From JACKII01 sp963807085 (GTDB taxonomy: Bacteria; Pseudomonadota; Alphaproteobacteria; Bin95), in NCBI GenBank assembly GCA_963807085.1, contig CAWEBB010000024.1:124001-188000 (forward strand): 64,000 bases of DNA. Direction: 5' to 3'. The translations under genes and the position numbers were made by a program. Of the stretch, positions 43,476 to 52,929 are shown piece by piece. Within the stretch, counting starts at the first letter, position 1. Each line of letters opens with the position of its first letter. The notes beneath the pieces are model-generated. The model had not been told where the DNA came from and made no database searches. It saw only the letters and a list, made by a program, of their open reading frames with translations.

Positions 43476-44373
43476 CATGCAGCACATTGCCTTTCCACCC
43501 GCACTGCTCAAGCGCCAAGCGGTCGTGTATGTGCGTCAGTCAACGCAAAGTCAGGTCATGACCAACCTGGAAAGCCAGCGTCGTCAGTATGATCTGGTGG
43601 AAATGGCTCGCAGTTACGGGTTCGCCGGGATCGATGTCATTGACGATGATCTTGGGATATCCGCCAGCGGCTACAAGGCCCGTCCCGGGTTCGAGCGACT
43701 GGTGGCGATGCTGTGCTCCGGGTCAGTCGGAGCGGTCTTTTGCCTGGAAGTGTCGCGCCTGGCCCGCAACGGCCGAGACTGGCATCACATGCTGGAGCTT
43801 TGCGGGCTGGTCGATGCTCGCGTGATCGACCACGACGGCGCTTACGATCCGCGTCATCCCAATGACAGGCTCCTTCTCGGCATGAAGGGCAGCATCAGCG
43901 AGTTTGAGCTCGGCGTTTTGAGAACACGGATGGTGGAGGCGGCCAGGGCGAAAGCCCGGCGCGGAGAACTGCGGCATACCCCGCCCATCGGCTATCTCTG
44001 GGACCGTGATGCCGGAGTGATGTTCGATCCAGACCTTCGGATCCAGGAAGTTGTCCGGCAAATCTTCTCCCGGTTCCACGAGCTTGGCAGCGCCCGACAG
44101 GTGCTGCTGTCAATGTCAGCCGAGGGTGTGCATTTCCCGAGACCATCCGACGGCATCAGGCTGACAACGTTCGACTGGGGGCCAGTTCGCTATCGCAACG
44201 TGATCAGCGTGCTGAAGAACATGTTTTATGCCGATGTTTACACCTACGGTAAACCGGGCGCCAAACGGAAATCCGGGACGGGCGTGCGCATGTCACGTAC
44301 AAGAGGCGCAAATCACCTGAAGAATGGGATGTGGTCCTGAAAGACCACCATGTCGGCTATCGGGCACTTCGAT
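43468..44373 (+). pseudogene. Serine recombinase, truncated by the IS3-like element
   Basis: The N-terminal resolvase domain is well preserved. The catalytic serine is in VVYVRQSTQSQVMTNLESQR, the segment DDDLGISASGYKARPGFERL follows and the arginines are in VSRLARNGRDWH. A recombinase domain follows (HELGSARQVLLSMSAEGVHF). A frame slip near 44290 is likely: the next frame reads YKRRKSPEEWDVVLKDHHVG, as expected for the family. The gene is then cut at 44373 by the IS3-like left end. Large recombinases of this kind normally exceed 500 residues, so the copy is dead. Confidence 0.82.
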
Positions 44374-44458
44374 TGTTCCCCGTCAGCACCTATGGCACAA
44401 ATTTGAGGTTGTGAATTAAGGAGGATTGGGGCTTCGTCGTAGTGACGAAGGAACGAAG

Positions 44459-44846
44459 ATGAAGACCCAATCCTCCTCGAGAAGATCGCCGGTGAAGGCC
44501 CCTGCTGAGCGGGTAGTGAAAGACATCCGGCGCGCAACCCGCCGCCATTTTTCGGCAGAGGACAAGATCCGCACCGTGCTGGACGGCCTGCGCGGTGACG
44601 ACAGCATTGCCGAGCTATGCCGCAAGGAAGGCATTGCCCAGAGCCTGTACTACACTTGGTCGAAGGAGTTTATGGAGGCCGGGAAGCGCCGCCTGGCCGG
44701 CGACACTGCCCGTGCCGCGACCACCGGCGAGGTCCAGGATCTGCGCCGGGAGGCCCCGAGCCCTGAAGGAATGCGTTGCCGACCTGACGCTCGAGAACCG
44801 TCTGCTCAAGAAAAGCATGATTGCGGATGGGGGCGACGACGAATGA
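44459..44846 (+). pseudogene. IS3-like transposase OrfA, copy 2, one-base insertion
   Basis: Identical in outline to copy 1 until DLRREA, where copy 2 has CCCC and copy 1 has CCC (about 44756). The extra base puts the 5' part of orfA into the orfB frame, so one continuous frame runs from orfA into orfB to the amber codon at 45128. The leucine-zipper tail of OrfA is lost from that frame but persists downstream in the original frame to 44846. Confidence 0.82.
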
Positions 44847-45823
44847 GATACCCCGCATCTGAAAAGCTCGAGATCATCAGGATCGTCGAGCAGTCGCACC
44901 TGCCTGCAAAACGCACGCTGGGCCAGCTCGGCATCGCGCGCCGCACGTTTTATCGCTGGTATGACCGCTATCTCGAGGGCGGGCCTGAGGCGCTGGAGGA
45001 TCGGCCCTCGGCACCAAGTCGGGTGTGGAACCGCATCGGCGACGATATCCAGGACCAGATCGTCGAGATGGCGCTGGATTACAGCGAGCTATCACCGCGC
45101 GAACTGGCGGTGCGCTTTACCGACGAGTAGCGCTACTTCGTGTCCGAAGCCACGGTTTACCGCCTGTTGAAGGCCCACGATCTGATCACCAGCCCGGCCT
45201 ATGTCGTGATCAAGGCTGCCGATCAGTTCCACACAAAGACCACGCGACCGAACGAGATGTGGCAGACCGACTTCACCTACTTCAAGATCATCGGGTGGGG
45301 TTGGATGTATCTGTCGACCGTGCTCGACGATTACTCGCGCTACATCATCGCTTGGAAGCTGTGCACCAACATGCGGGCCGAGGACGTGACCGACACGCTG
45401 GACCTCGCCCTCAAGGCCTCGGGCTGCGATCATGCCACGGTGCTGCACAAGCCCAGGCTGCTCAGCGATAATGGCCCCAGCTACATCGCTGGCGAACTGG
45501 CGGAATACATCGAGGCCCAGAAGATGAGCCACGTGCGCGGCGCCCCGCTACACCCGCAAACCCAGGGCAAGATCGAGCGCTGGCACCAGACCCTGAAAAA
45601 CCGCATCCTGCTGGAGAACTACTTCCTGCCCGGCGACCTTGAGGCCCAGATCGAGGCCTTCGTCGAACACTACAACCACCAGCGCTACCACGAGAGCCTG
45701 AACAACGTGACGCCCGCCGACGCCTACTTCGGCAGGGCTCCAGCCATCATCAAACAGCGCGAAAGGATCAAGCGACAGACCATCGAATATCGGCGATTGC
45801 AGCACCGCAAGCTCGCCGCCTAA
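44843..45823 (+). pseudogene. IS3-like transposase OrfB, copy 2, internal amber codon
   Basis: A full-length orfB without the nested insertion. Codon GAC GAG is followed by TAG at 45128-45130 where copy 1 has AAG (Lys). The rest, from MSEATVYRLLKAHDLITSPA to the end, is open and carries the DDE motifs TDFTYFKIIG, LSDNGPSYIAG and the final glutamate region GKIERWHQTLKN. A single A-to-T change explains the stop. Confidence 0.85.
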
Positions 45824-45897
45824 CATCAACCCCCAGACAAGGCCCGCACTCCGCTAATTTACGCCGCGAGTTGTGCCAAATGTTGTGACGACGGACA

Positions 45898-46131
45898 CGC
45901 GAACACGCGCTGGCCTATCAGCGTGCGCACGTCGTGGACCACCCGCTCAGCCGCCCGGCCATCGGTGAAACAGGCAGCAAAGCGCTCGACCAGATTAACC
46001 GCCCGGTCCGTCGCCCCCAGCAGCAACGCTCCGGCATCCGAACTGATCGCCCCGCCACCGAAATCGGCGACCACGTCGCGACGATCGAGGCGTGCAAATA
46101 GCATCGCTTCCCGGTTACACTCTGTCCGCAT
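45898..46131 (-). pseudogene. IS1380 family transposase, N-terminal remnant
   Basis: From ATG 46131 the minus strand reads MRTECNREAMLFARLDRRDV, then ADFGGGAISSDAGALLLGAT and RTLIGQRVFAC. These match the N-terminal domain of IS1380 transposases, including the first aspartate in ISSDAG. It is cut after about 78 residues by the right end of the IS3-like copy 2. No C-terminal part is found in the window. Confidence 0.78.
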
Positions 46132-46473
46132 TGGGGCTGCTCCTGAAGTCGGGTCAAGTGTATGTCCACACTCACTTTTTCCCCGATCTTATGCCCCGAT
46201 GCACCTATCCTCGTGAGAAATGCAGGCTAGCCCGGCGTAGCGTTTCGAAACGTCGAAGAAGCCCATCTGGCCCATCAGCACCTCCCAGTCATCGCCTCTA
46301 TATCGGCGATTTTACCGGGATCCGGCTGGATCGCGACATTTTTCGAGGTGCCCTTTATTCGGAAGGGTCTCGTAAACCTGTCGATACCGTTCTAGTTCTA
46401 CATTCGGGGGTGCCTTACGGTGATGGGCGGCGCGCCCGCGCCCAATTGTCAACCGTAAGGAAATGGCTACCCG
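46132..46473. other. Intergenic region before the BON-MscS gene
   Basis: About 340 bases without a convincing gene. The left part is presumably the outer end of the IS1380 element. A 6-bp hairpin, ATCGCC with GGCGAT at 46291-46310, is followed by TTT and could be a weak terminator on the plus strand. The channel gene's promoter must lie in the right part. Confidence 0.45.
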
Positions 46474-47895
46474 ATGGGCAATACATCCCGCCTTTTCGTC
46501 TCACTGCTGCTCGTGCTGAGCCTCTCGTTGGCTTTCCACGCCGATGTTCGTGCGCAATCCTCCCAAACTGCGGATGGGGCAGAGACTTCCGAACCTGGTC
46601 CCGTTGCAATTGCTCCTGCCGCACGCGATAGCCAGATCGCAGAACGCTTGAGCGGCATTCTCCAGGCAACCGGTTGGTTCAAAGACATTCAGGTTCGCGT
46701 ACGGCAAGGAATTGTCTTTCTGGACGGTGTTGCAGAAACCGATCGCCACAAAACCTGGGCGCGCGACTTGGCAAGCAAGACCGAGGAAGTCGTCGCCGTG
46801 GTTAATAATATCCGCGTCGAGACGCAGTGGAACTGGAGCATCAAACCTGCCACTGATGCGTTGGCAGGTTTGGCACGGGATATGGTAGCGGGATTACCTT
46901 TAGCCGTGCTTGCGTTAGTGCTGTTGCCGCTTTTTTGGCTACTGTCTTGTTGGGTGCGGCGGTCGGTTGGATGGGGCCTGAGCCAACGCCTGCAGTCACC
47001 TATGCTGGCCCGGCTGATCAGCAATGTGATGGCGTTGCCCGTGCTGCTGATCGGCTTCTATATCGTGCTGCAAATGGCGGGCCTGACGTCGCTCGCCGTG
47101 TCGGTTTTGGGCGGGGCCGGCGTGATCGGCATCGTCGTTGGCTTTGCCTTTCGCGATATCGCAGAGAATTTCCTTGCCGGTATCCTGCTCAGCATCCGGC
47201 AGCCGTTCCAGCGGGGCGATATGATCCGGGTCGCGGGCGAACAGGGAATGGTGCGCAACCTGAATTCCCGCAGCACGATCCTGGTTTCGCTCGAGGGCAA
47301 CCACATTGTCATTCCCAACGCCGCGGTTTTCAAGAGCGTGATCGTCAACTACTCCAGCGCGCCGCACCGCCGGGAAATGCTGGATGTCGGCATCGGCTAT
47401 GACGATTCCGTGGCGGTGGCGCAAACGGTTATCAGCCGTGTACTGGCGGATCATCCCGCAGTGCAAGCCGAGCCTGCACCCATGGTGTTGGTCGATTCTT
47501 TGGGGGCGGCGACGGTCAATCTGCGCATCTATTTCTGGTTCGACGGCCATGCTCATTCACCATTCAAGATAAAGTCAGCTCTCTACCGTCTGGTGAAGCG
47601 GGCGCTGATCGCCGAAGGCATCTCAATGCCAGACGAAGCGCGCGAGGTCGTTTTTCCACAGGGCGTGCCGATTGTGCAGTCAGAGCATCCGCCCGCGGCG
47701 GTCCCCGACGGGGCAATCGAAGGAACCAGGGGAGAGCAGCAGCCGGCCGAGGAATCGAGCGCAGTGATGACGGCAGCCGAAGGCGGCCTGACCAGCGAAG
47801 AAGGGGAGGCGGAGGCGCAAGCGGCCGGAGGAATCCCGCCCGAAGGGGCCCTCGATATCTTGCCGGAGCCCTCCGCGCACAACCAACAGCGTTGA
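46474..47895 (+). CDS. Mechanosensitive channel MscS family protein with periplasmic BON domain
   Basis: A 473-residue inner-membrane protein. A signal peptide or first helix (LFVSLLLVLSLSLAFHADVR) is followed by a BON domain (about 45-115; ILQATGWFKDIQVRVRQGIV, then NNIRVE). Two or three helices follow, then the MscS pore helix and beta domain (SVLGGAGVIGIVVGFAFRDI, FLAGILLSIRQPFQRGDMIR, EGNHIVIPNAAVF). An acidic Ala/Glu/Pro-rich tail of about 80 residues ends the protein. It should release solutes under osmotic down-shock. The BON domain may bind membrane lipids or peptidoglycan. Confidence 0.87.
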   Translation: MGNTSRLFVSLLLVLSLSLAFHADVRAQSSQTADGAETSEPGPVAIAPAARDSQIAERLSGILQATGWFKDIQVRVRQGIVFLDGVAETDRHKTWARDLASKTEEVVAVVNNIRVETQWNWSIKPATDALAGLARDMVAGLPLAVLALVLLPLFWLLSCWVRRSVGWGLSQRLQSPMLARLISNVMALPVLLIGFYIVLQMAGLTSLAVSVLGGAGVIGIVVGFAFRDIAENFLAGILLSIRQPFQRGDMIRVAGEQGMVRNLNSRSTILVSLEGNHIVIPNAAVFKSVIVNYSSAPHRREMLDVGIGYDDSVAVAQTVISRVLADHPAVQAEPAPMVLVDSLGAATVNLRIYFWFDGHAHSPFKIKSALYRLVKRALIAEGISMPDEAREVVFPQGVPIVQSEHPPAAVPDGAIEGTRGEQQPAEESSAVMTAAEGGLTSEEGEAEAQAAGGIPPEGALDILPEPSAHNQQR

Positions 47896-47988
47896 AATAA
47901 TCCGGTTCCTTCCCGGGCGCGCCAGCGGCGGCTAAAGTAAGGAGAATAGGGCAACGAAACGCCTTTTGGATAGGAGACATCCCCGCCC

Positions 47989-49053
47989 ATGGAATTCGGC
48001 ATCCAATTCTTTCCCGACGTGGGGCCGCAGCACAAGCCCGCCAACCAATATTTCCACGAGGCGTTGGCGCTCGTGAAACTGGCGGAGCCGCTGGGATATA
48101 CCCATGTGCGGATCGTGGAGCATCACTTTCATTACTATGGCGGCTATTCTCCCAACCCCATGATATTCCTAAGTGCGGCGGCGGCGGTCACGAGCAAGGT
48201 GCGACTGGTGACGGGTGCGGTGCTGCCGGCTTTCAACAATCCGCTGAAGCTGGCCGGTGAGATCGGCATGCTGGATGCCATCTCAGAAGGCCGCCTGGAC
48301 GTGGGCTTCGCCCGGGCCTTCCTGCCGCACGAGTTCCGGCGCTTTGGCGTGAGCCCCGACAAATCGGTGGCCCGTTACCGCGAGGGCCTAGAGCAGGTCG
48401 AAAAGCTGCTGACTGAGGAGAATGTCAGCCACGAGGGCCAATTTCACCAGATCACCGAAACCACTACCCTGCCACGCCCCACGCAGCAGCCGCGGCCATC
48501 ATTCTATGTCGCTGCGCTGGGCACGCCGGCCTCTTTCGAATTTGCGGGGGCGGCTGGTCACAGCATCATGTGCGTGCCGATGCTGGGCGCGGCCATGAAA
48601 GATTTGATCGGAATCTATCGCGAGGCGCGAACCAAGGCCGGCCATGCGGGGCCAGGGCAGGTCATGCTGGCGCACCACATGTTCTGCCACGCGGACGGTA
48701 AGAAAGCCGTAGAGATCGCCCGTCCGCACCTCGACGCCTACCTGAGATCGCTGGTGGAAGGGGCGAGCGATTGGCTGGGCGGCATGTCGAGCGTCGACTA
48801 TCCGGGTTATGACAAGATCATCGAAATGATGCAGAAAGAGAACACCGACACTCAAATCGCCAAGGGCGCGGCCTGGGTCGGGACGCCTGAGGAGATCATC
48901 GACAATATCAACATGTACCAGGAAGAGACCGGCGGCTTCGAACACGCCTCGCTACAGGTCAATTTCCACAACATGCCCTTTGCCGAGGCCGAGCGCTCTA
49001 TGCAAATGTTCGCGGAGGAAGTGATGCCGCATTTCGGGCAGGGGGTGAAGTGA
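47989..49053 (+). CDS. LLM class flavin-dependent oxidoreductase
   Basis: A 354-residue luciferase-like monooxygenase fold. It begins MEFGIQFFPDVGPQHKPANQ and has the family segments HVRIVEHHFHYYGGYSPNPM, GAVLPAFNNPLKLAGEIGML and SEGRLDVGFARAFLPHEFRR. It probably uses reduced FMN or F420; the substrate is unknown. ATG follows AGGAG at slightly long spacing. It lies 93 bases after the MscS-type gene and 139 bases before hyuA, so an operon with hyuA is possible but not certain. Confidence 0.86.
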   Translation: MEFGIQFFPDVGPQHKPANQYFHEALALVKLAEPLGYTHVRIVEHHFHYYGGYSPNPMIFLSAAAAVTSKVRLVTGAVLPAFNNPLKLAGEIGMLDAISEGRLDVGFARAFLPHEFRRFGVSPDKSVARYREGLEQVEKLLTEENVSHEGQFHQITETTTLPRPTQQPRPSFYVAALGTPASFEFAGAAGHSIMCVPMLGAAMKDLIGIYREARTKAGHAGPGQVMLAHHMFCHADGKKAVEIARPHLDAYLRSLVEGASDWLGGMSSVDYPGYDKIIEMMQKENTDTQIAKGAAWVGTPEEIIDNINMYQEETGGFEHASLQVNFHNMPFAEAERSMQMFAEEVMPHFGQGVK

Positions 49054-49192
49054 TGGTGGTTTTTGCCCCTTTTCCGCGGCACGCTGAGCCGTCCCAAATG
49101 ACTATCCGGGACGGGGCGAAGGGTCTTTTTCGTTTCGCCAAATCCCCTTCGACTGCTCGCTCTGCTCCTGCGCAGGGTGTAGGGGATGCCCA

Positions 49193-51268
49193 GTGACCGC
49201 CCGTTATTCCCTAGGCATCGATATTGGCGGTACGTTTACCGATATTGTTGTTTTCGACCACCGTCAGGGCTCGCAATTCGCGCGCAAGGTGCTGACCACA
49301 CACGCCGACCCGGCAGACGGTGTTATCACTGGCGTCCGGCAGGTGCTCAGTGAGGACTCACTCCCCGCCGCCGAAATAGGCCGTGTCGTGCATGCTACCA
49401 CGCTCTTCACTAACGCCACCATCGAGCGCAAGGGCGCCCCCACCGGCCTGATCACTACGCAAGGCTTCCGCGACGTGCTGGAGATCGGGCGCGAGCGCAA
49501 ATACGAACTTTACGATCTCTCCATCGCCAAGCCCGCGCCGCTCGTCCCGCGGCACTGGCGGCGGGAGGTGGCGGGCCGCATCGATGCCGAGGGCCGGGAG
49601 CGCGTGCCGCTCGATCTTGCCGGTCTGGTCGAGCAGGCGCGGGAATTGCAGCAAGAAGGCGTCGCGTCGGTCGCCGTGGTGTTCCTGCACTCCTACGCCA
49701 ATCCCGCCCACGAACAGGCGGCTGGCGAGGCCCTGGCGGCGCAGGTGCCGGGCCTTGAAGTTAGTCTCTCCATCGACGTCGCGCCCGAAATTCGCGAGTT
49801 CGAGCGCACCTCCACCACGGTCGTCAACGCCTACATCAAGCCGCTGGCGGCGCAGTATCTGGACCGACTGGCGGAGGAACTGGCGGGCCTCGGCATCGCC
49901 GCCCCGCTGCAACTGATGCTCTCCAACGGTGGCCTCGGCGCGCTGGAGCAGGCGAAACAGGCTCCGGTCGCCCTGTTGGAAAGCGGCCCCGCAGCGGGCG
50001 CGCTCGCGGGCGCCTGGTTCGGTGAGGCCGACGGCGGCGGCCACGTGCTCGCCTTCGACATGGGCGGCACCACGGCCAAACTCTCTCTGGTAGACGATGG
50101 TCAGCCACTCATCTCCTATGACTTCGAGGCCGCCCGTCAGAAGCGCTTCGCCCACGGTTCCGGCCTTCCGATCAAGCTTTCCACCATCGAATTGATCGAG
50201 ATCGGCGCGGGCGGCGGCTCCATCGCCCGCCTGAACGCGCTGGGCCTGCTGCAAGTCGGCCCAGACAGCGCCGGCTCCGAGCCCGGCCCCGCCTGCTATG
50301 GCCGGGGCGGCGAGTTGGCCACGGTCACCGACGCCAACTTCCTGCTGGGGTACTTGAACCCCGACTTCTTTGCCGGTGGCACCATGCAGGTGGATATGGA
50401 GGCCGCCCGCGCGGCCGTCGCCCGCCTCGCCGCCGAAGCGGGCTTAAGCACCGAGCAGGCCGCCTGGGGCATCCACGATATCGCCAACGAGGCCATGGCG
50501 GGCGCGGCCCGCGTCCACATCGCCGAGCGCGGCAAGGATCCTCGCACTTATGCCCTGCTGACAACGGGCGGCGGCGGGCCACTGCACGGTTACAACGTGG
50601 CACAGAAGCTCGGCTGCAAGCGTCTGATCGTGCCGCCCGCCGCGGGTGTTGCCAGCGCCGTCGGCCTGTTGATCGCGCCCGCCCGGGTGGATCGGGTCGC
50701 GTCGGTCGTGGCCGAACTCGACACGTTGGACTGGTCTGCCTTCGAAGCTCGCTTCGCCGCTTTGGAAAGCGAGGCCCGCACCCTGATCGCCGGCACCGGC
50801 CTGGACCCAGCGGCCGCTCAGGTGGAGCGCCTTGCCGATATCCGCTACGTCGGCCAGGCGTTTGAGGTTGTGGTGAGCCTGCCGACCGGCCCCTACAGCG
50901 ACGCCTCTAAATCGGCGCTGATTGCGGCGTTCGAGACCGCGTATATCGCCAAGTTCACCCGTACGCCGCCCGCCGTACCGGTGGAGATCATCAACATCCG
51001 CACCGCACTCTCGGTCGACGTCCCGGGCGAGCGGCCTCGTTCTGTCATCATTGATAGTAGCGCACCGGTGCCCAACGCCCATCGCCAAGTCTATTTCCCA
51101 GATGTATCGGAGTTCGTTGAAACACCTGTTTACGACCGCGCTGACCTGCCTGCCGGTTTCACCTTCGAAGGGCCTGCGGTGATTGAAGAAACTGCCAGTA
51201 CGCTGATCGTCGGTCCCGGCGGAAAAGGCCGGGTGGCGACGGATGGCAATATCGTGGTGGATTTATGA
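49193..51268 (+). CDS. Hydantoinase/oxoprolinase subunit A family protein
   Basis: A 691-residue ATP-dependent hydrolase subunit with an ASKHA fold. The N-terminal phosphate loop is LGIDIGGTFTDIVVFDHRQG. The second loop is AFDMGGTTAKLSLVDDGQPL near residue 290, followed by the HyuA signature TTGGGGPLHGYNVAQKLG near 465. The start is GTG 49193 after AGGGG. HyuA normally works with HyuB encoded next to it. Here the next gene is gluQ on the opposite strand, and no hyuB is in the window. The partner may be elsewhere or lost. Substrates of the family include hydantoins, 5-oxoproline and acetophenone. Confidence 0.88.
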   Translation: MTARYSLGIDIGGTFTDIVVFDHRQGSQFARKVLTTHADPADGVITGVRQVLSEDSLPAAEIGRVVHATTLFTNATIERKGAPTGLITTQGFRDVLEIGRERKYELYDLSIAKPAPLVPRHWRREVAGRIDAEGRERVPLDLAGLVEQARELQQEGVASVAVVFLHSYANPAHEQAAGEALAAQVPGLEVSLSIDVAPEIREFERTSTTVVNAYIKPLAAQYLDRLAEELAGLGIAAPLQLMLSNGGLGALEQAKQAPVALLESGPAAGALAGAWFGEADGGGHVLAFDMGGTTAKLSLVDDGQPLISYDFEAARQKRFAHGSGLPIKLSTIELIEIGAGGGSIARLNALGLLQVGPDSAGSEPGPACYGRGGELATVTDANFLLGYLNPDFFAGGTMQVDMEAARAAVARLAAEAGLSTEQAAWGIHDIANEAMAGAARVHIAERGKDPRTYALLTTGGGGPLHGYNVAQKLGCKRLIVPPAAGVASAVGLLIAPARVDRVASVVAELDTLDWSAFEARFAALESEARTLIAGTGLDPAAAQVERLADIRYVGQAFEVVVSLPTGPYSDASKSALIAAFETAYIAKFTRTPPAVPVEIINIRTALSVDVPGERPRSVIIDSSAPVPNAHRQVYFPDVSEFVETPVYDRADLPAGFTFEGPAVIEETASTLIVGPGGKGRVATDGNIVVDL

Positions 51269-51329
51269 GAATAGGTGACGGTACATCCGTACAGCGCTTC
51301 AACGAAGAGGCTTGCTACCCCGCAACCGA

Positions 51330-52178
51330 CTAAATCTCTCCCGCCAACCGCCTTGCCATTGTGATTATTTCCGCCGCGCTTCGTCCATCTGCCTTCAAGT
51401 CCGACACCCGCACGCTCTTGTCGCGTTTGGCCAGACGTTTGCCATCGGGTCCAAGCAGCAAGCCGTGATGCCAGTAGTCGGGCTCCGGCAGGTTCAGCAG
51501 CACCTGTAGCAGGCGGTGCACATCGGTAGAGGGAAGCAAGTCCTCGCCTCGAGTAATGAGAGTCACACCTTGAATGGCATCATCGACAGTGACGGAGAGA
51601 TGGTAGCTGGTAGGCGTGTCCTTGCGCGCCAGCACGACATCACCGAACGCTTCTGGAACACATCGGATCGACCCGTAGCCTCGATCATGGAAAGTCAATG
51701 CGCCGGTCCGCGTAACGGCCTTGAGCATGTTTAGCCGCCAAGCTGGCGTTTCTCCCGCCGCTATCCGCTCATTTGCAAGATGACGATCCAAGCCGCGGCA
51801 GATGCCAGGGTATACCGGCCCGTCCGGTCCGTGCGGGGCAGCGCCGGCTGATTGGATCTCGCGCTGAATGTCTGCGCGCGTGCAAAAGCAGGGATAGACC
51901 AAACCCATCTTATCCAGACGGGTCAGCGCTATCCTGTAGTTAGTCATATGTTGCGACTGCCGCCTTATCTCGCCGTCGTGCTCGAGCCCCATCCAGGCGA
52001 GTTCAGCCAGCAGCCGTTCGGCAAACTCGGGTTTGCAGCGCGTCGGATCAATATCTTCGATCCGCACCAGAAAACGGCCGCCCGCCTCGCGCGCCGCCCG
52101 CCAAGCGAAGAATGCGGAATAGACACTGCCGAGATGCAGATGGCCGGTGGGGGAAGGGGCGAAACGGGTGACTATCAC
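51330..52178 (-). CDS. gluQRS: Glutamyl-Q tRNA(Asp) synthetase
   Basis: A 282-residue truncated glutamyl-tRNA synthetase paralog that attaches glutamate to queuosine in tRNA(Asp). The HIGH-like motif is RFAPSPTGHLHLGSVYSAFF. The zinc-ligand region YPCFCTRADIQ is near residue 100 and the KMSKS-like motif is KRLAKRDKSVRV near 255. It lacks an anticodon-binding domain, as expected for the family. It faces hyuA, and its start is 62 bases from a divergent esterase gene. Confidence 0.92.
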   Translation of the reverse strand: MIVTRFAPSPTGHLHLGSVYSAFFAWRAAREAGGRFLVRIEDIDPTRCKPEFAERLLAELAWMGLEHDGEIRRQSQHMTNYRIALTRLDKMGLVYPCFCTRADIQREIQSAGAAPHGPDGPVYPGICRGLDRHLANERIAAGETPAWRLNMLKAVTRTGALTFHDRGYGSIRCVPEAFGDVVLARKDTPTSYHLSVTVDDAIQGVTLITRGEDLLPSTDVHRLLQVLLNLPEPDYWHHGLLLGPDGKRLAKRDKSVRVSDLKADGRSAAEIITMARRLAGEI

Positions 52179-52240
52179 GGCACGAAGCGGTTAAGGTTAA
52201 AGCTACCAATCCTCGCACGAGCCAACGAAGGAGCCAAGCC

Positions 52241-52927
52241 ATGGTGGTCGATCCGGAGGTCAAGGGAACAACCCTGATGAGTCACCATCAGGGCACGCAG
52301 TCTGGCGGGGCTCCGAAACAATTGGTGGTGTTGCTGCACGGCTATGGTGCTGATGGCGCTGACTTGATTGGCTTGGCTCCCATGCTGGGCCAGGTAATGC
52401 CGGATGCAGCCTTCGTCGCACCCAATGCGCCCTTTCCCTGCACGATGGCTGTTTGGGGTTTCCAGTGGTTTGACATCGATAACGCCGATTCGCAAAAGCG
52501 GCTCGAAGGTGTTCGGTTTGCCAACAAGATTCTCCAACCATTCTATGATGCGCAACTCGAGGCACATCGCGTGCCGCCGGAAGAGCTTTATATATTCGGT
52601 TTTAGCCAGGGTATGATGATGGCGCTGCATTCTGGTCTGCGCCGGCGAATTGCGCCTAAATGTATCATCGGCGTTTCCGGTCGCTTGTTGGCGCCGGAAT
52701 TGCTGGAAATAGAGATGACCTGCGAACCTCCTATATTACTAGTCCATGGAGATCGCGACGAAGTGGTCTCAAGGGAACACCAGGTTGCAGCGCATCATGC
52801 GTTGACCGCGGCAGGATTGGACGTCGAAACCTACACTGTTTCCGGGCTTGGCCACGGCATTGATGAGGAAGCCGTACTCAAGGTGGCGCAATATCTGTTG
52901 AGCGTGAGCGGCGGCGGGCAGGGCTAG
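52241..52927 (+). CDS. Carboxylesterase/phospholipase family alpha/beta hydrolase
   Basis: A 228-residue serine hydrolase. The nucleophile elbow is GFSQGMMMA near residue 128. Asp is in HGDRDEVVSREHQ near 175 and His in GLGHGIDEEA near 205. LVVLLHGYGADGADLIGLAP supplies the oxyanion region. This matches short-chain carboxylesterases and lysophospholipase-like acyl-protein thioesterases. ATG 52241 or the in-frame ATG 52277 (MSHHQGTQSGG) are both possible starts. No membrane or export signal is seen. Confidence 0.87.
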   Translation: MVVDPEVKGTTLMSHHQGTQSGGAPKQLVVLLHGYGADGADLIGLAPMLGQVMPDAAFVAPNAPFPCTMAVWGFQWFDIDNADSQKRLEGVRFANKILQPFYDAQLEAHRVPPEELYIFGFSQGMMMALHSGLRRRIAPKCIIGVSGRLLAPELLEIEMTCEPPILLVHGDRDEVVSREHQVAAHHALTAAGLDVETYTVSGLGHGIDEEAVLKVAQYLLSVSGGGQG

Positions 52928-52929
52928 TG

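Larger units (their letters stand above)
44374..45897 (+). mobile_element. IS3-like insertion sequence, copy 2
   Basis: A 1,524-bp copy of the element at 29644-32368, with the same orientation and terminal repeats (44374-44400, 45871-45897). It differs by one extra C in orfA, an amber codon in orfB and a few silent changes. Flanking bases (CTTCGAT on the left, CGCGAAC on the right) do not match, so there is no target duplication. The left flank is a serine recombinase and the right flank an IS1380 gene. Recombination between copies or a flanking deletion is likely. Confidence 0.85.

Noticed and set aside
43468..44373. Prophage or integrative element based on the serine recombinase
   Set aside because: No phage structural or packaging genes and no attachment repeats flank it. 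The gene is truncated and fits a small transposon-like module better.
46291..46313. Hairpin ATCGCC/GGCGAT followed by TTT as a terminator
   Set aside because: The stem is only six pairs with a short T run, and no gene ends just upstream. It is noted within the intergenic entry only.
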